Assembly (NCBI GenBank): GCA_037974665.1
Contig: CM075769.1
Coordinates: 78,763,190 to 78,827,189, forward strand
Length of the DNA stretch: 64,000 nt
Origin: Ehretia macrophylla
Lineage: Eukaryota; Streptophyta; Magnoliopsida; Boraginales; Ehretiaceae
Direction of reading: 5' to 3'
Below the pieces are notes generated by a model, which did no database searches, was not told the DNA's origin, and saw nothing but the letters and a program-made list of their open reading frames with translations. Position numbers and translations under genes: made by a program. Positions 11,855 through 23,935 of the stretch are shown here, in pieces. Within the stretch, counting starts at the first letter, position 1; each line of letters opens with the position of its first letter.

Positions 11855-12411
11855 GTCATGTTGGGGGCACAATTCCTATATGTGTTAACGGTTCACAGTG
11901 CCAGCCTAGAGAGATGGCCCATTCAAAAGGCCCAATGTGCTTAACAACAACCCATCCACTACAACAACGCAGCATCCTCGCAGGACGTGACATCGACAGG
12001 GTATAGGGCCCTTTGATGTACTGCGAGTCAGATTGTCATCCTTTTAACAGCTCACGACGTACGATCTGGGACTGAAAAACAAGGCAAAAGAATAAAAGTG
12101 GGCTGAAACGGAGGAAAACGTTCGATTTTGATCTCCAAAATGGGCACAACGAGCAAGCTGGCTGCTATCGTTGTAGAGCTCACAGAGAGCTTTTCAACAG
12201 TATGCTGTGCGCCGCGTAACTCCTTCCAGATCAAAAGTTATGGGCACCGGAGCAACGTAGACCTGGTCACAAACCCTGCGCCCTCGGTTTGCGGCCCCGG
12301 TCTCTACGTAAAGCGAAGTTGTCTTGCTCAATGTTCCGTGGGATTCAGTAATAGAGATTCGGTGGAGAAAGCACCTTGGCAACCCTAACCGGGGCAAAAA
12401 AAATTGAAAAG

Positions 12412-12530
12412 GGGGTGCAACACGAGGACTTCCCAAGGGGTCACCCATCCTAGTAGTACTCTCGCCCAAGCACGCTTAACTTCGGAGTTTTGATGGAATC
12501 CGGTGCATTAGTGCTAGTATGATCGCACCC
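12412..12530 (-). rRNA. 5S rRNA gene copy 10
   Basis: 119 nt. Differences: C95U, G75C, G41A, C34U, C15U. Box A and IE are consensus; position 95 is a common polymorphism in this array. Confidence 0.93.
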
Positions 12531-13086
12531 GTCATGTTGAGGGCACAATTCCTATATGTGTTAACGGTTCACAGTCCCGGCCTAGAGAGATGGCCCATTC
12601 AAAAGGTCCGATGGGCTTAACGACAACCCATCCGCTTCAACAACGTAGCATCCTCGCAAGACGTGATATCGACACGTTGTAGGTCCATCTGATGTACCGC
12701 GAGTCTGGTTGTCGTCCTTTTAACAACTCACGACGTACGATCCGGGACAGAAAAATAGGGAAAAGAAGAAAGTGGCCTGAAACTGAAGAAAACGTTCGAT
12801 TTTGGGATCCAAAAAGGGGCACATAGAGTAAGCTTGCTACCCCTATCATTGAACGCTCAGAGAGATTTGCAACGGTATGTTGTGCGCCGCGTAACTCCTT
12901 ACAGATCAAAAGTTATGGGCACCGGAATGACGGAGACCTGGTCACAAACCCTACGCCCTCGGTTTGCTGGCCCGACCTCTACATGAAGCGAAGTTGTCTT
13001 GCCCAATGTTCCGTGGGATTCGGTAATAGAGATTTGGTGGATAAAGTAACTTGGCAACCCTAACCAGGGCAAAAAAAATTGAAAAG

Positions 13087-13205
13087 GGGGTTCAACACGA
13101 GGCCTTCCCAGGGGGTCACCCATCCTAGTACTACTCTCGCCCAAGCACGCTTAACTTCGAAGTTTTGATGGGATCCTGCGCATTAGTGCTGGTATGATCA
13201 CGCCC
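13087..13205 (-). rRNA. 5S rRNA gene copy 11
   Basis: 119 nt. Differences: C114A, U103G, C46U, G41A, C29A, A27G, C6U, U4C. All lie outside boxes A, IE and C, so the internal promoter is consensus although both strands of the terminal stem are altered. Confidence 0.93.
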
Positions 13206-13763
13206 GTCATGTTGAGGGCACAATTCCTATATGTGTTATGGGTTCACAGTCCCAGCCTAGAGAGATGGCCCATTCAAAAGGCCTAATGGGCTTAACGACA
13301 ACCCATCTGCTTCAACAACGCAGCATCCTCGCAAGACGTGATATCGACACGTTGTAGGTCCCTCTAATGTCCCGCGAGTCAGGTTTTCATCCTTTTAACA
13401 GCTCACAACGTACGATCCGGGACGAAAAAATAGAGCAAAAGAACAAAAGTGGCCTGAAATTGATGAAAATATTCGATTTTGGGCTCCAAAAATGGGCACA
13501 GAGAGTAAGTTGGCTGCCCCCATCGTAGAGCTCTCAGAGAACTGTGCAACGGTATGCTGTGCGCCGTGTAACTCCTTGCGGATCAAAAGTTATGGGCACC
13601 GGAGCGACGGAGACCTAGTCACCAACCCTACGCCCTCGGTCTGCGGGCTCAGTCTCTATGTGAAGCGAAGTTGTCTTGCCCAATGTTCCGTGGGATTCGG
13701 TAATAGAGATTTGGTGGATAAAGTATCTTGGCAACCCTAACCAAAGCAAAAAAAATTGAAAAG

Positions 13764-13882
13764 GGGGTGCAACACGAGGACTTCCCAGGGGGTCACCCAT
13801 CCTAGTACTACTCTCGCCCAAACACGCTTAACTACGGAGTTCTGATGGGATCCGGTGCATTAGTGCTGGTATGATCACACCA
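13764..13882 (-). rRNA. 5S rRNA gene copy 12
   Basis: 119 nt. Differences: C61U, A49U, C6U, G1U. One of the copies closest to consensus; only box A is touched. Confidence 0.93.
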
Positions 13883-14379
13883 GTGATGTTGAGGGCACAA
13901 TTCCTATATGTGTTAACGGTTCACAGCTCCAGCCTAGAGAGATAGCCCATTCAAAAGGCCCAATGGGCTTAACAACAACCCATCCGCTTCAACAACGCAG
14001 CATCCTTGCAACACGTGATATCGACATGTTGTAGGGCCCTCTGATGTACCGCGAGTCAGGTTGTCGTCCTTTTAACAGCTCATGACGTACGATCTGGGAT
14101 GGAAAAAAAGGGCACAGCGAGCAAGCTGGTTGCGCCCGTCGTAGAGCTCTCCGAGAGCTTTGCAACGGTATGTTGTGCGTCGCGTAACTCATTACAGATC
14201 AAAACTTATGGGCACCGGAGCGACGGAGACCTGGTCACAAACCCTACGGCCTCGGTTTGCGGGCCCGGTCTCTACGTGAAGTGAAGTTGTCTTGCCCAAT
14301 GTTCCTTGGGATTCGGTAAAAGAGATTCGGTCGATAAAGTATCTTGGCAACCCTAACCTGGGCAAAAAAAATTGAAAAT

Positions 14380-14498
14380 GGGGTGCAACACGAGGACTTC
14401 CCAGGGGGTCACCCATCCTAGTACTACTCTCGCCCAAGCACGCTTAACTTCGGAGTTCTGATGGGATCCGATGCATTAGTACTGGTATGATCGCACCG
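14380..14498 (-). rRNA. 5S rRNA gene copy 13
   Basis: 119 nt. Only C28U, C18U and G1C, with a consensus internal control region, so this is among the best-kept copies. The -1 base is T instead of the usual C. Its 3'-side spacer (13883-14379) carries the same roughly 61-nt deletion as that of copy 8, five units away. Confidence 0.93.
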
Positions 14499-15021
14499 AT
14501 CATGTCGAGGGCAAAATTCCTATATGTGTTAACGGTTCACAGTCCCAGCCTAGAGAGATTACCCATTCGCTTTAACAACGCAGCATCCTCGCAAGACGTG
14601 ATATCGACACGTTGTAGGGCCCTCTGATGTATAGAGAGTCAGGTTGTTGTCATTTTAACAGCTCACGACGTACGATCCGGAATGGAAAAATAGGGCAAAA
14701 GAATAAAAGTGGCCTGAAAATGATGAAAACGTTCGATTTTGGAATCCAAAAATGGCAAAGCGAGCATGCTAGTTGCCCCCGTCGTAGAGCTCACAGAGAG
14801 CTTTTCAACGGTATGTTGTGCGTCGCGTAACTCCTTACGGATCAAAAGCTATGGGCACCGAAGCGACGGAGACCTGGTCACAAAACCAACGCCCTCGGTT
14901 TACGGGCACGGCCTCTACGTGAAGCGAAGTTGTCTTGCCCAATGTTCCGTTGGATTCGGTAAAAGAGATTTGGTGGATAAAGTTTCTTGGCAACTCTAAC
15001 CAGGGAAAAAAAATTGAAAAT

Positions 15022-15140
15022 GGGGTGCAACATGAGGACTTCCTAGGGGGTCACCCATCCTAGTACTACGTTCGCCCAAGCACGCTTAACTTCGGAGTTT
15101 TGATGGGATCCACTGCATTAGTGCTGGTACGATCGCTCCC
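15022..15140 (-). rRNA. 5S rRNA gene copy 14
   Basis: 119 nt. Differences: G108A, G97A, A71C, G70A, G41A, C29U, C28G, A11G, U4A. The spacer 14499-15021 is about 35 nt short, having lost the GGCCCATT...AATGGGC region upstream of copy 13. Confidence 0.92.
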
Positions 15141-15698
15141 ATCATGTTGAGGGCACAATTCCTATATGTGTTAATGGTTCACAGTGCCAGCCTAGAGAGA
15201 TGGCCCATTCAAAAGGCCCAATGGGCTTAACGACAACCCATCCGCTTCAGCAACGTATCATCCACGCAAGGCTTGATATCGACATGTTGTAGGGCCCTCT
15301 GATGTAGAGCGAGTCAGGTTGTCGTCCTTTTAACAGCTCACGACATACGATCCGGGAGGAAAAAACAAGGCAAAAGAAGAAAAGTGTGCTGAAATGGATG
15401 AAAAAGTTCGATTTTGTGCTCCAAAAATATTCATAGCGAGCAAGCTGGCTACCCCCGTCGTAGAGCTCTCAGAGAGCTTTGCAACGGTATGCTGTGCGCC
15501 GCGTAACTCCTTACGGATCAAAAGTTATGGGCACCAGAGCGATGGAGACCTGGTCACAAACCCTATGCCCTCGGTTTGCGGGCCCGGCCTCTACGTGAAG
15601 CGAATTTGTCTTGGCAAAGGTGCCGTGGGATTGGGTAATAGAGATTTGGTGGATAAAGTATCTTGGCAACCCTAACCAGGGCAAAAACAATTGAAAAA

Positions 15699-15817
15699 GG
15701 GGTACAACAAGAGGATTTTCCAGGGGGTCACCCAACCAAGTACTACTCTTGCCCAAGCAGGCTTAATTTTGGAGTTCTGATAGGATCCGGTGCATTACTG
15801 CTGGTGTGATCGAACCA
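15699..15817 (-). rRNA. 5S rRNA gene copy 15
   Basis: 119 nt. The most diverged full-length copy, with 15 changes: C114U, G108U, G102A, G99A, A83U, A80U, G68A, G58C, G51A, G48A, C36U, C20G, U12C, G5U, G1U. The downstream T-run is also broken (AAAAACAATT on the plus strand). Almost certainly a pseudogene. Confidence 0.88.
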
Positions 15818-16373
15818 GTCATGTTGAGGGCACAATTCCTATATGTGTTAACGGTTCACAGTGCTAGCCTAGAGACATGGCCCATTCAAAAGGCACAATG
15901 GGCTTAACGGCAACCCATCCGCTTCAACAACGCAGCATCCTCGCAAGACGTGATATCGACATGTTGTGGGACCCTCTGATGTACTGCGAGTCAGTTTGTA
16001 GTTCTTTTAATAGCTCACGACGTACGATCCGGGATGAAAAAATAGGGCAAAAGAATAAAAGTGACCTGAAACTGATGAAAACGTTCGATTTTGGGCACCA
16101 AAATGGGCAAAGCGAGAAAGCTTCCTCCCACCGTCGTAGAGCTCTCGAGAGCTTTGCAACGGTATGTTGTGCGCCGCGTAACTCCTTACGGATCAAAAGT
16201 TATGGGCACCAGAGCGACAGAGACCTGGTCACAAAACCTATGCCCTTGGTTTGCGAGCCCGGCCTCTACGTGAAGCGAAGTTGTCTTGCCCAATGTTTCG
16301 TGAGATTCGGTAATAGAGATTTGGTGGATAAAGTATCTTGGCAACCTTAACCAGGGAAAAAAAAATTGAAAAG

Positions 16374-16492
16374 GGGGTGCAACACGAGGACTTCCCAGGG
16401 GGTCACCCATCCTAGTACTACTCTCACCCAAGCACGCTTAACTTCAGAGTTTTGTTGGGATCCGGTGCATTTGTGTTAGTATGATCGCACCC
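16374..16492 (-). rRNA. 5S rRNA gene copy 16
   Basis: 119 nt. Differences: C67U, C47U, G41A, U38A, U21A, G17A, C15U. Box C and box A are consensus; IE has one change. Confidence 0.92.
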
Positions 16493-17049
16493 GTCATGTT
16501 GAGGGCACAATTCCTATATGTGTTAACGGTTCACAGACCCAGCCTAGAGAGATGGCCCATTCAAAAGGTCCAATGGGATTAACGAAAACCCATCCGTTTC
16601 AACAACGCAGCATCCTCGCAAGACGTGATATCGACATGTTGTAGGTCCATCTGATGTACCGCGAGTCTGGTTGTCGTCCTTTTAACAGCTCACGACGTAC
16701 GATCCGGGACGGAGAAATAGGGAAAAAGAAGAAAAGTGGCCTGAAACGGATGAAAACGTTCGATTTTGGGCTCAAAAATGGGCACAGCGAGCAAGCTGGC
16801 TGCCACCGTCGTAGAGCTCACAGAGAGCTTTGCAACGGTATGCTGTGCGCCGCGTAACTCGTTCCGGATCAAAAGTTATGGGCATAGGAGCGACGTAGAC
16901 CTGGTCACAAACCCTATGCCCTCGGTTTGCGGCCCCGGTCTCTACGTGAAGCGAAGTTGTCTTGCCAAATGTTCGGTGGGATTCGGTAATAGAGATTCGG
17001 TGGATAAAGCATCTTGGCAACCCTAACCGGGGCAAAAAAAATTGAAAAG

Positions 17050-17168
17050 GTGGTGCAACAAGAGGACTTCCCAGGCGGTCACCCATCCTAGTACTACTCT
17101 CGCCCAAGCACGCTTAACTTCGGAGTTCTGATGGGATCCGGTGCATTAGTGCTGGTATGATCGTACCC
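17050..17168 (-). rRNA. 5S rRNA gene copy 17
   Basis: 119 nt. Differences: C118A, G108U, C93G, G5A. One change in box C. Confidence 0.93.
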
Positions 17169-17584
17169 GTCATGTTAAGGGCACAATTCCTATATGTGTT
17201 AACGGTTCACAGTCCCAGCCAAGAGAGATGGCCCATTTAAAAGGCCCAATGGGCTTAACGACAACCCATCCGCTTCAACAACGCAGTATCCTCGCAAGAC
17301 GTGATATCGACACATTGTAGGTCCCTCTGATATACCGCGAGTCTGGTTGTCGTCCTTTTAACAGCTCACGACGTACGATCCAGGACGAAAAGCAGGGCAA
17401 AAGAAGAAAAGTGGCCTGAAACTGATGAAAACTTTCGATTTTGGGCTCCAAAAAGGGGAACAGCGAGCAAGCTGGCTGCCCCTGTCGTAGAGCTCTTAGA
17501 GAGCTTTGCAACGGTATGCTGTGCGCTGCGTAACGCCTTAAGGATCAAAAGTTATGGGCACCGGAGCAACGGAGACCTGGTCAC

Positions 17585-17592
17585 AAACCCTA
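17585..17592 (+). promoter_or_regulatory. Telobox-like AAACCCTA in 5S spacer (example)
   Basis: AAACCCTA lies about 135 bp past the 3' end of copy 18 and recurs at the same place in most units. A second telomere-like word, AACCCTAACC, sits just before the T-run; in this unit it reads AAACCCTAA (17694-17702). In plants such boxes are bound by telobox proteins; function in this spacer is inferred only. Confidence 0.5.
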
Positions 17593-17709
17593 CGCCCTCG
17601 GTTTGTGAGCCCGGCCTATACGTGAAGCGAAGTTGTCTTGCCCAATGTTCTGTGGGATTCGGTAATAGAGATTTGGTGGATAAAGTATCTTGGAAACCCT
17701 AACCAGGGC

Positions 17710-17724
17710 AAAAAAAATTGAAAA
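17710..17724 (-). terminator. Pol III terminator of 5S copy 18 (example)
   Basis: In gene sense a T4 run comes within 2 nt of the gene end (17724-17721) and a T8 run follows (17717-17710). T-runs of four or more end RNA polymerase III transcripts. The arrangement is kept in most units; the T8 run is interrupted in copies 15, 30, 43, 44, 66 and 68. Confidence 0.8.
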
Positions 17725-17725
17725 G

Positions 17726-17844
17726 GGGGTGCAACACGAGGACTTCCCAGTGGGTCACCCATCCTAGTACTACTGTCGCCCAAGAACGCTTAACTTCGGA
17801 GTTCTGATAGGATCCTGTGCATTAGTGCTGGTATGATCGCACCC
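17726..17844 (-). rRNA. 5S rRNA gene copy 18
   Basis: 119 nt. Differences: C94A, G70C, G60U, C36U, C29A. Upstream and downstream signals are intact and annotated separately as the array's example. Confidence 0.93.
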
Positions 17845-17932
17845 GTCATGTTGAGGGCACAATTCCTATATGTGTTAACGGTTCACAGTTCCAGCCTAGA
17901 GAGATGGCCCATTCAAAAGGCCCAATGGGCTT
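17845..17932 (-). promoter_or_regulatory. Upstream region of 5S copy 18 (example)
   Basis: In gene sense: C at -1 (17845), GC at -14/-13 (17858-17857), and CATATAGG at -28 to -21 (17872-17865), close to the TATATA, GC and C elements known from Arabidopsis 5S genes. Farther up, between -62 and -88, come AGCCCA, TGGGCC and TGGGCC (17932-17906), which match the plant site II word TGGGCY. GCCCATT and AATGGGC there form an inverted repeat with 7-bp arms. The block is kept in most units. Confidence 0.65.
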
Positions 17933-18402
17933 AACGACAACCTATCCGCTTCAACAACGCAGCATCCTCGCAAGACGTGATATCGACATGGTGTAGGGCC
18001 CTCTGATGTCCAGCGAGTCAGGTTGTCGTCCTTTTAACAGCTCACGACGTACGATCCAGGACGAAAAAATAGGACAAAAGATGAAAAGTGGCCTGAAACT
18101 AATGAAAACGTTAGATTTTGGGCTCCAAAAAGGGGCACAGCGAGCAAGTTGGTTGCCCCCGTCGTAGAGCTCTCAGATAGCTTTGCAACGGTATGCTGTG
18201 CGTCGTGTAACTCCTTACAGATCAAAATTTATGGGCATCGGAGCGACGGAGACCTAGTCACAAGCCCTACGCCCTCGGTTTGCGGGCCCGGCCTCTACGT
18301 GAAGCGAAGTTGTCTTGCCCAATGTTCCGTGGGATTCGGTAATAGAGATTTGGTGGATAAAGTATCTTGGCAACCCTAACCAGGGCAAAAAAAATTGAAA
18401 AG

Positions 18403-18521
18403 GGGGTGCAACACGAGGACTTCCCAGGGGGTCACCCATCCTAGTACTACTCTCGCCCAAACACGCTTAACATTGGAGTTTTGATGGGATCCGATGCATT
18501 AGTGCTGGTATGATCGCACCA
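18403..18521 (-). rRNA. 5S rRNA gene copy 19
   Basis: 119 nt. Differences: C61U, A50U, G48A, G41A, C28U, G1U. Two changes in box A. Confidence 0.92.
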
Positions 18522-19078
18522 GTCATGTTGAGGGCACAATTCCTATATGTGTTAACGGTTCACAGTGCCAGCCTAGAGAGATGGCCCATTCAAAAGGCCC
18601 AATGGGCTTAACGACAACTCATCCGCTTCAACAACGATGCATCCTCACAAGACGAAATATCGACACGTTGTAAGGCCCACTGATGTACCGCGAGTCAGGT
18701 TGTCGTCCTTTTAATAGCTCGCAACGTACGATCCGAGACGGAAAAACAGGGCAAAAGAATAAAAGTGGCCAGAAACTGTTGAAAACGTTCGATTTTCGGC
18801 TCCAAAATTGGCACAACGAGCAAGCTGGCTGCCACATTCGTAGAGCTCTCACAGTGCTTTGCAACGGTATGTTGTGCGCAGCGTAACTCCTTACGGATCA
18901 AAAGTTATGGGCACCGGAGCGACGGAGACCTGGTCACAAACCTTACGCCCTAGGTTTGCGGCCCCGATCTCTACGTGAAGCGAAGTTGTCTTGCCCAATG
19001 TTCTGTGGGATTCGGTAATAGAGATTTGGTGGATAAAGTATCTTGCCAACCCTAACCTGGGCAAAAAAAATTGAACAG

Positions 19079-19197
19079 GGGGTGCAACACGAGGACTTCC
19101 CAAGGGGTCACCCGTCCTAGTACTACTCTCACCAAAGAACGCTTAACTTCGGAGTTCTGATGGGATTCGGTGCATTAGTGCTGGTATGATCACACCC
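19079..19197 (-). rRNA. 5S rRNA gene copy 20
   Basis: 119 nt. Differences: C95U, U84C, C67U, G64U, G60U, G31A, C6U. All three control boxes are affected. Confidence 0.92.
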
Positions 19198-19756
19198 GTC
19201 ATGTTGAGGGCAAAATTCTTATATGTGTTAACGGTTCACAGTCCCAGCCAAGAGAGATGGCCTGTTCAAAAGGCCCAATAGTCTTAACCACAACCCATCC
19301 GCTTCAACAACGCAGCATCCTCTCAAGACATGATATCGACACGTTGTAGGGTCCTCTGATGTCCCGCATGTCAGGTTTTTGTACTTTTAATAGCTCACGA
19401 CGTACGATCCGGGACGGAAAAATAGAGCAAAAAAAATAAAAGTGGCCTGAAACTGATGAAAACGTTCGATTTTGGGCTCCAAAAAGGGGCATGGCGAGCA
19501 AGCTCTCTGCTTCCATTGTAGAGCTCTCAGAGAGCTTTGCAACGGTATGTTGTGCGCCGCGTAACTCTTTACGGATCAAAAGTTATGGGCATCGGAGCTA
19601 CAGAGACCAGGTCACAAACCCTACGCCCTCGGTTTGCAGACTCGGCCTCTACGTGAAGCGAAGTTGTCTTGCCTAATGTTCCATGGGATTCGGTAAAAGA
19701 GATTTGGTGGATAAAGTATCTTGGCAACCCTAACCAGGGCGAAAAAAATTGAAAAG

Positions 19757-19875
19757 GGGGTGCAACAAGAGGACTTTCCAGGGGGTCACCCATCCTAATA
19801 CTACTCTCGTCCAAGCACGCTTAACGTCGGAGTTCTGATGGGATCCGGTGCATTAGTGCTGGTATGATCGCACCC
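19757..19875 (-). rRNA. 5S rRNA gene copy 21
   Basis: 119 nt. Differences: G108U, G99A, C78U, G66A, A50C. Upstream, the region after the gene reads GTTGGGCAC instead of GTTGAGGGCAC, so the -13 GC element is shifted by a 2-nt deletion. Confidence 0.92.
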
Positions 19876-20431
19876 GTCATGTTGGGCACAATTCCTATAT
19901 CTGTTAACGGTTCACAGTCCCAGCTTAGAGAGATGGCCCATTCAAAAGGCCCAATGGGCTTAACGACAACCCATCCGCTTCAACAACGCAGCATCCTCGC
20001 AAGACGTGATATCGACACGTTGTAGGGCCCTCTGATGTCCAGCAAGTCAGGTCGTCGTCCTTTTAACAGCTCACGACGTACGATCCGGGACGAAAAAATA
20101 GGGCAAAGAACAAAAGTAGCCTGAAACTGATGAAAAGATCGATTTTGGGCTCCAAAAAGGGGCAAAGCGAGCAACCAAGCTTCCCCCTGTCGTAGAGCTC
20201 TCAGAGAGCTTTGCAACGGTATGCTGTGCGCCGTGTAATTCCTTATGGATCAAAAGTTATGGGCACCGGAGCGACTGAGACATGGTCACAAACCCTACGC
20301 CCTCGGTTTGCGAGCCCGGCCTCTACGTGAAGCGAAGTTGTCTTCCCCAATGTTCCCTGGTATTCGGTAATAGAGATTTGGAGGATAAAGTATCTTGGCA
20401 ACCCTAACCAGGGCAAAAAAAAATTGAAAAG

Positions 20432-20550
20432 GGGGTGCAACACGAGGACTTCCCAGGGGGTCACCCATCCTAGTACTACTTTCGCCCAAGCATGCTTAAC
20501 TTCCGAGTTCTAATGGGATCCTGTGCATTAGTGCTGGTATGATCGCGCCC
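20432..20550 (-). rRNA. 5S rRNA gene copy 22
   Basis: 119 nt. Differences: G70A, G58A, C47G, C39U, C29A, U4C. Confidence 0.92.
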
Positions 20551-21108
20551 GTCATGTTGAGGGCACAATTCCTATATGTTTTAACGGTTCACAGTGCCAG
20601 CCTAGAGAGATGGCCCATTCAAAAGGCCCAATGGGCTTAACGACACCCCATTCGCTTCAACTACGCAATATCCTCGCAAGACGTGATAACGACACAATGT
20701 AAGGCCCTATGATGTCCCGCGAGTCAGGTTGTCATCCTTTTAACAGGTCACGACGTACGATCCGGGATAGAAAAACAGGGCAAAAGAAGAAAAGTGGCCT
20801 AAAACTGATGAAAATGTTCGATGTTCAGCTCCAAAAATGGGCACAACGAGCAAACTCGCTGCCACTGTCGTAGAGCTCTCATAGAGCTTTGCAACGGTAT
20901 GCTGTGCGCCGCGTAACTCCTTACAGATCAAAAGTTATGGGCACCGGAGCGACGGAGACCTGGTCACAAACCCTACGCCCTCGGTTTGCGGGCCCGGCCT
21001 CTACGTGAAGTGAAGTTGTCTTGCCCAATGTTCCGTGGGATTCGGTAATAGAGATTTGGTGGATAAAGTATCTTGGCAACCCTAACCAGGGCAAAAAAAA
21101 TTGAAAAT

Positions 21109-21227
21109 GGGGTGCAACACGAGGACTTCCCAAGGGGTCACCCATCCTAGTACTACTCTCGCCCAAGGACGCTTAACTTTGGAGTTCTGATGGGATCCGG
21201 TGCATTAGTGCTGGTATGATCGCACCC
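21109..21227 (-). rRNA. 5S rRNA gene copy 23
   Basis: 119 nt. Only C95U, G60C and G48A. The gene is among the least changed, but the bases next to the TATA-like box are altered (CATATCCG instead of CATATAGG), so gene and promoter have decayed independently. Confidence 0.93.
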
Positions 21228-21784
21228 GTCATGCTGAGGGTACAATTCGGATATGTGTTAACGGTTCACAGTCCCAGCCTAGAGAAATGGCCCATTCAAA
21301 AGGCCCAATGGGCTTAACGACAACCCATCCACTTCAACAACGCAGCATCCTCACAAGACATGATATCGACACATTGTAGGGCCCTCTGATGTACCGTAAG
21401 TCAGGTCGTCGTCGTTTTAGCATCTCATGACGTACGATCCGGGACGAAAAAATAGTGCAAAAGAAGAAAAGTTGACTAAAACTGATAAAAATGTTCGATT
21501 TTGGGCTCCAAAAACAGGCAAAGCGAGCAAGCTCACTGCTCCCGTTGTAGAGCTCTCAGAGAGCTTTGCAACGGTATACTGTGCGCCGCGTAACTCCTTA
21601 CGGATCAAAAGTTATGGGCACCAGAGCGACGGAGTCTTGGTCACAAACCCTACGACCACGGTTTGCGGGCCCGGCCACTACGTAAAGCGAAGTTGTCTTG
21701 CTCAATGTTCCCTGGGCTTTGGTAATAGAGATTTGGTGGATAAAGTATCTTGGCAGCCCTAACCAGAGCAAAAAAAATTGAAAA

Positions 21785-21903
21785 GGGGTGCAACACGAGG
21801 ACTTCCCAAGGGGTCACCCATCCTTGTACTACTTTCGCCCAAGCACGCTTAAGTTCGGAGTTCTGATGGGATCCGGTGCATTAGTGCCGGTATGATCGCA
21901 CTC
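21785..21903 (-). rRNA. 5S rRNA gene copy 24
   Basis: 119 nt. Differences: C95U, U79A, G70A, G51C, A16G, G2A. Confidence 0.92.
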
Positions 21904-22461
21904 ATCATGTTGAGGGCACAATTCCTATATGTGTTAGCGATTCACTGTCCCAGCCTAGAGAGATGGCCCATTCAAAAGGCCCAATAGGCTTAACGACAAA
22001 TCTTCCGCTTCAACAACGCAGCATTCTCGCAAGACATGATATCGACACGTTGTAGGGCCCTCTGATGTCGCACGATTCAGGTTGTCGTCCTTTTAACAGC
22101 TCACAACGTACAATCCGGGACGGAAAAATAGTGCAAAAGAAGAAAAGTGTCATGAAACTGATGAAAACATTCGATTTGGGGCTCCAAAAATGGCCACAGC
22201 GAGCAAGCTAGCTGCCCTCATCGTAGAGCTCTCAGAGAGCTTTGCAACGGTATGATGTGCGCCGCATAACCCCTTACGGATCAAAAGTTACGGGCACCGG
22301 AGCAACGGAGACCTGGGCACAAACCCTACGCCCTCGGTTTGCGGGCCCGGCCTCTATGTGAAGCGAAGTTGTCTGGCCCAATGTTCCGTGAGATTCGGTA
22401 ATAGAGATTTGGTGGATAAAGTATCTTGGTAACCCTAACCAGGGAAAAAAAAATTGAAAAT

Positions 22462-22580
22462 GGGGTGCAACACGAAGACTTCCCAAGGGGTCACCCATCC
22501 TAGTACTACTCTCGCCCAAGCACGATTACCTTAGGAGTTCTGATGGGATCCGCTGCTTTAGTGCTGGAATGATCGCACCC
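22462..22580 (-). rRNA. 5S rRNA gene copy 25
   Basis: 119 nt. Differences: C105U, C95U, G56U, U52G, G48U, C28G, U24A, A13U. Box A has two transversions. Confidence 0.92.
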
Positions 22581-23138
22581 ATCATGTTGAGGGCACAATT
22601 CCTATATGTGTTAACGGTTCACAGTGCCAGCCTAGAGAGATGGCCCATTCAAAAGGCCCAATGGGCTTAACGACAACCCATCCGCTTCAACAACGCAGCA
22701 TCCTCGCATGACGTGATATCGACACGTTGTAGGGCCCTCTGATGTACCGCGTGTCAGTTTTTTGTTCTTTTAATAGCTTACGACATACGATCCGGGACGA
22801 AAAAACAGGGCAAAAGAAGAAAAGTGGCTTGAAACTGATGAATACGTTCGACTTTGGGCTCCAAATATGGGCACAACGAGCAAGCTCGCTGCCCCCTTCC
22901 TAGAGCTCTCAGAGAGCTTTGCGTCGGTATGCTGTGCACCGCGTAACTCCTTACGAATCAAAAGTTATGGGCACCAGAGCGACAGAGACCTGGTCACAAA
23001 CCCTACGCTCTCGGTTTGCGGGCCCGGCCTCTACGTGAAGCGAAGTTGTCTTGCCCAATGATTCGTGGGATTCGGTAATAGAGATTTGGTGGATAAAGTA
23101 TCTTGGCAACCCTAACCTGGGCAAAAAAAATTGAAAAG

Positions 23139-23257
23139 GGGATGCAACACGAGGACTTCCCAGGAGGTCACCCATCCTAGTACTACTCTCGCCCGAGCAC
23201 GCTTAACTTCGGAGTTCTGATGGGATCCGGTGCATTATTGCTGGTATGATCGCACCC
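23139..23257 (-). rRNA. 5S rRNA gene copy 26
   Basis: 119 nt. Differences: C116U, C93U, U63C, C20A. The upstream spacer at 23281-23330 is unusually diverged, including the site II words (CACCAATTC, GACCC). Confidence 0.93.
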
Positions 23258-23816
23258 GTCATGTTGAGGGCACAATTTCTATATGTGATCACGGTCCACA
23301 GTCACAGCCTTGAGAGATCACCAATTCAAACGACCCAATGGGCTTAACGACAACCCATCCGCTTCAACAATGCAGCATCCCCGCAAGACGTGATATAGAC
23401 ACGTTGTAGGGCCCTCTTATGTCTCGCGAGTCAGGTTATCGTCCTTTTAACAGCTCACGACGTACGATCCGGGATAGAAAAATGGAGCAAAAGAACAAAA
23501 ATGGCCAGAAACTGATGAAAATGTTTAAATTTGGTATCCAAAAAGGGGCACTGCGAGCAACCTAGCTGCCCCCGTCGTAGAGCTCTCAGAGAGCTTTGTA
23601 ACGGTATGCTGTGCACCGCATAACTTCTTACGGATCAAAAATTATGGGCACCGGAGCGACGGAGACCTTGTCACAAACCCTACGCCCTCGGTTTGCAGGC
23701 CCGACCTCTACGTGAAGCGGAGTTGTCTTACCTAATGTTCCGTGGGATTCGGTAATAGAGATTTGGTGGATAAAGCATCTAGGCAACCCTAACCAGGGGA
23801 AAAAAAATTAAAAAAA

Positions 23817-23935
23817 GGGGTGCAACACAAGGACTTCCCTGGGGGTCACCCATCCTAGTACTACTCTCTCCCAAGCACGCTTAACTTCAGAGTTCTGATG
23901 GGATCCGGTGCATTAGTGCTGGTATGATCGCACCC
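23817..23935 (-). rRNA. 5S rRNA gene copy 27
   Basis: 119 nt. Differences: C107U, U96A, C67A, C47U. Element B is inserted 155 bp upstream of its start, beyond the TATA-like and site II region. Confidence 0.93.

Noticed and set aside
17694-17702. Interstitial telomere repeats
   Set aside because: Only one to one and a half telomere-like words occur per unit; this is a telobox-type motif, not a telomeric tract.
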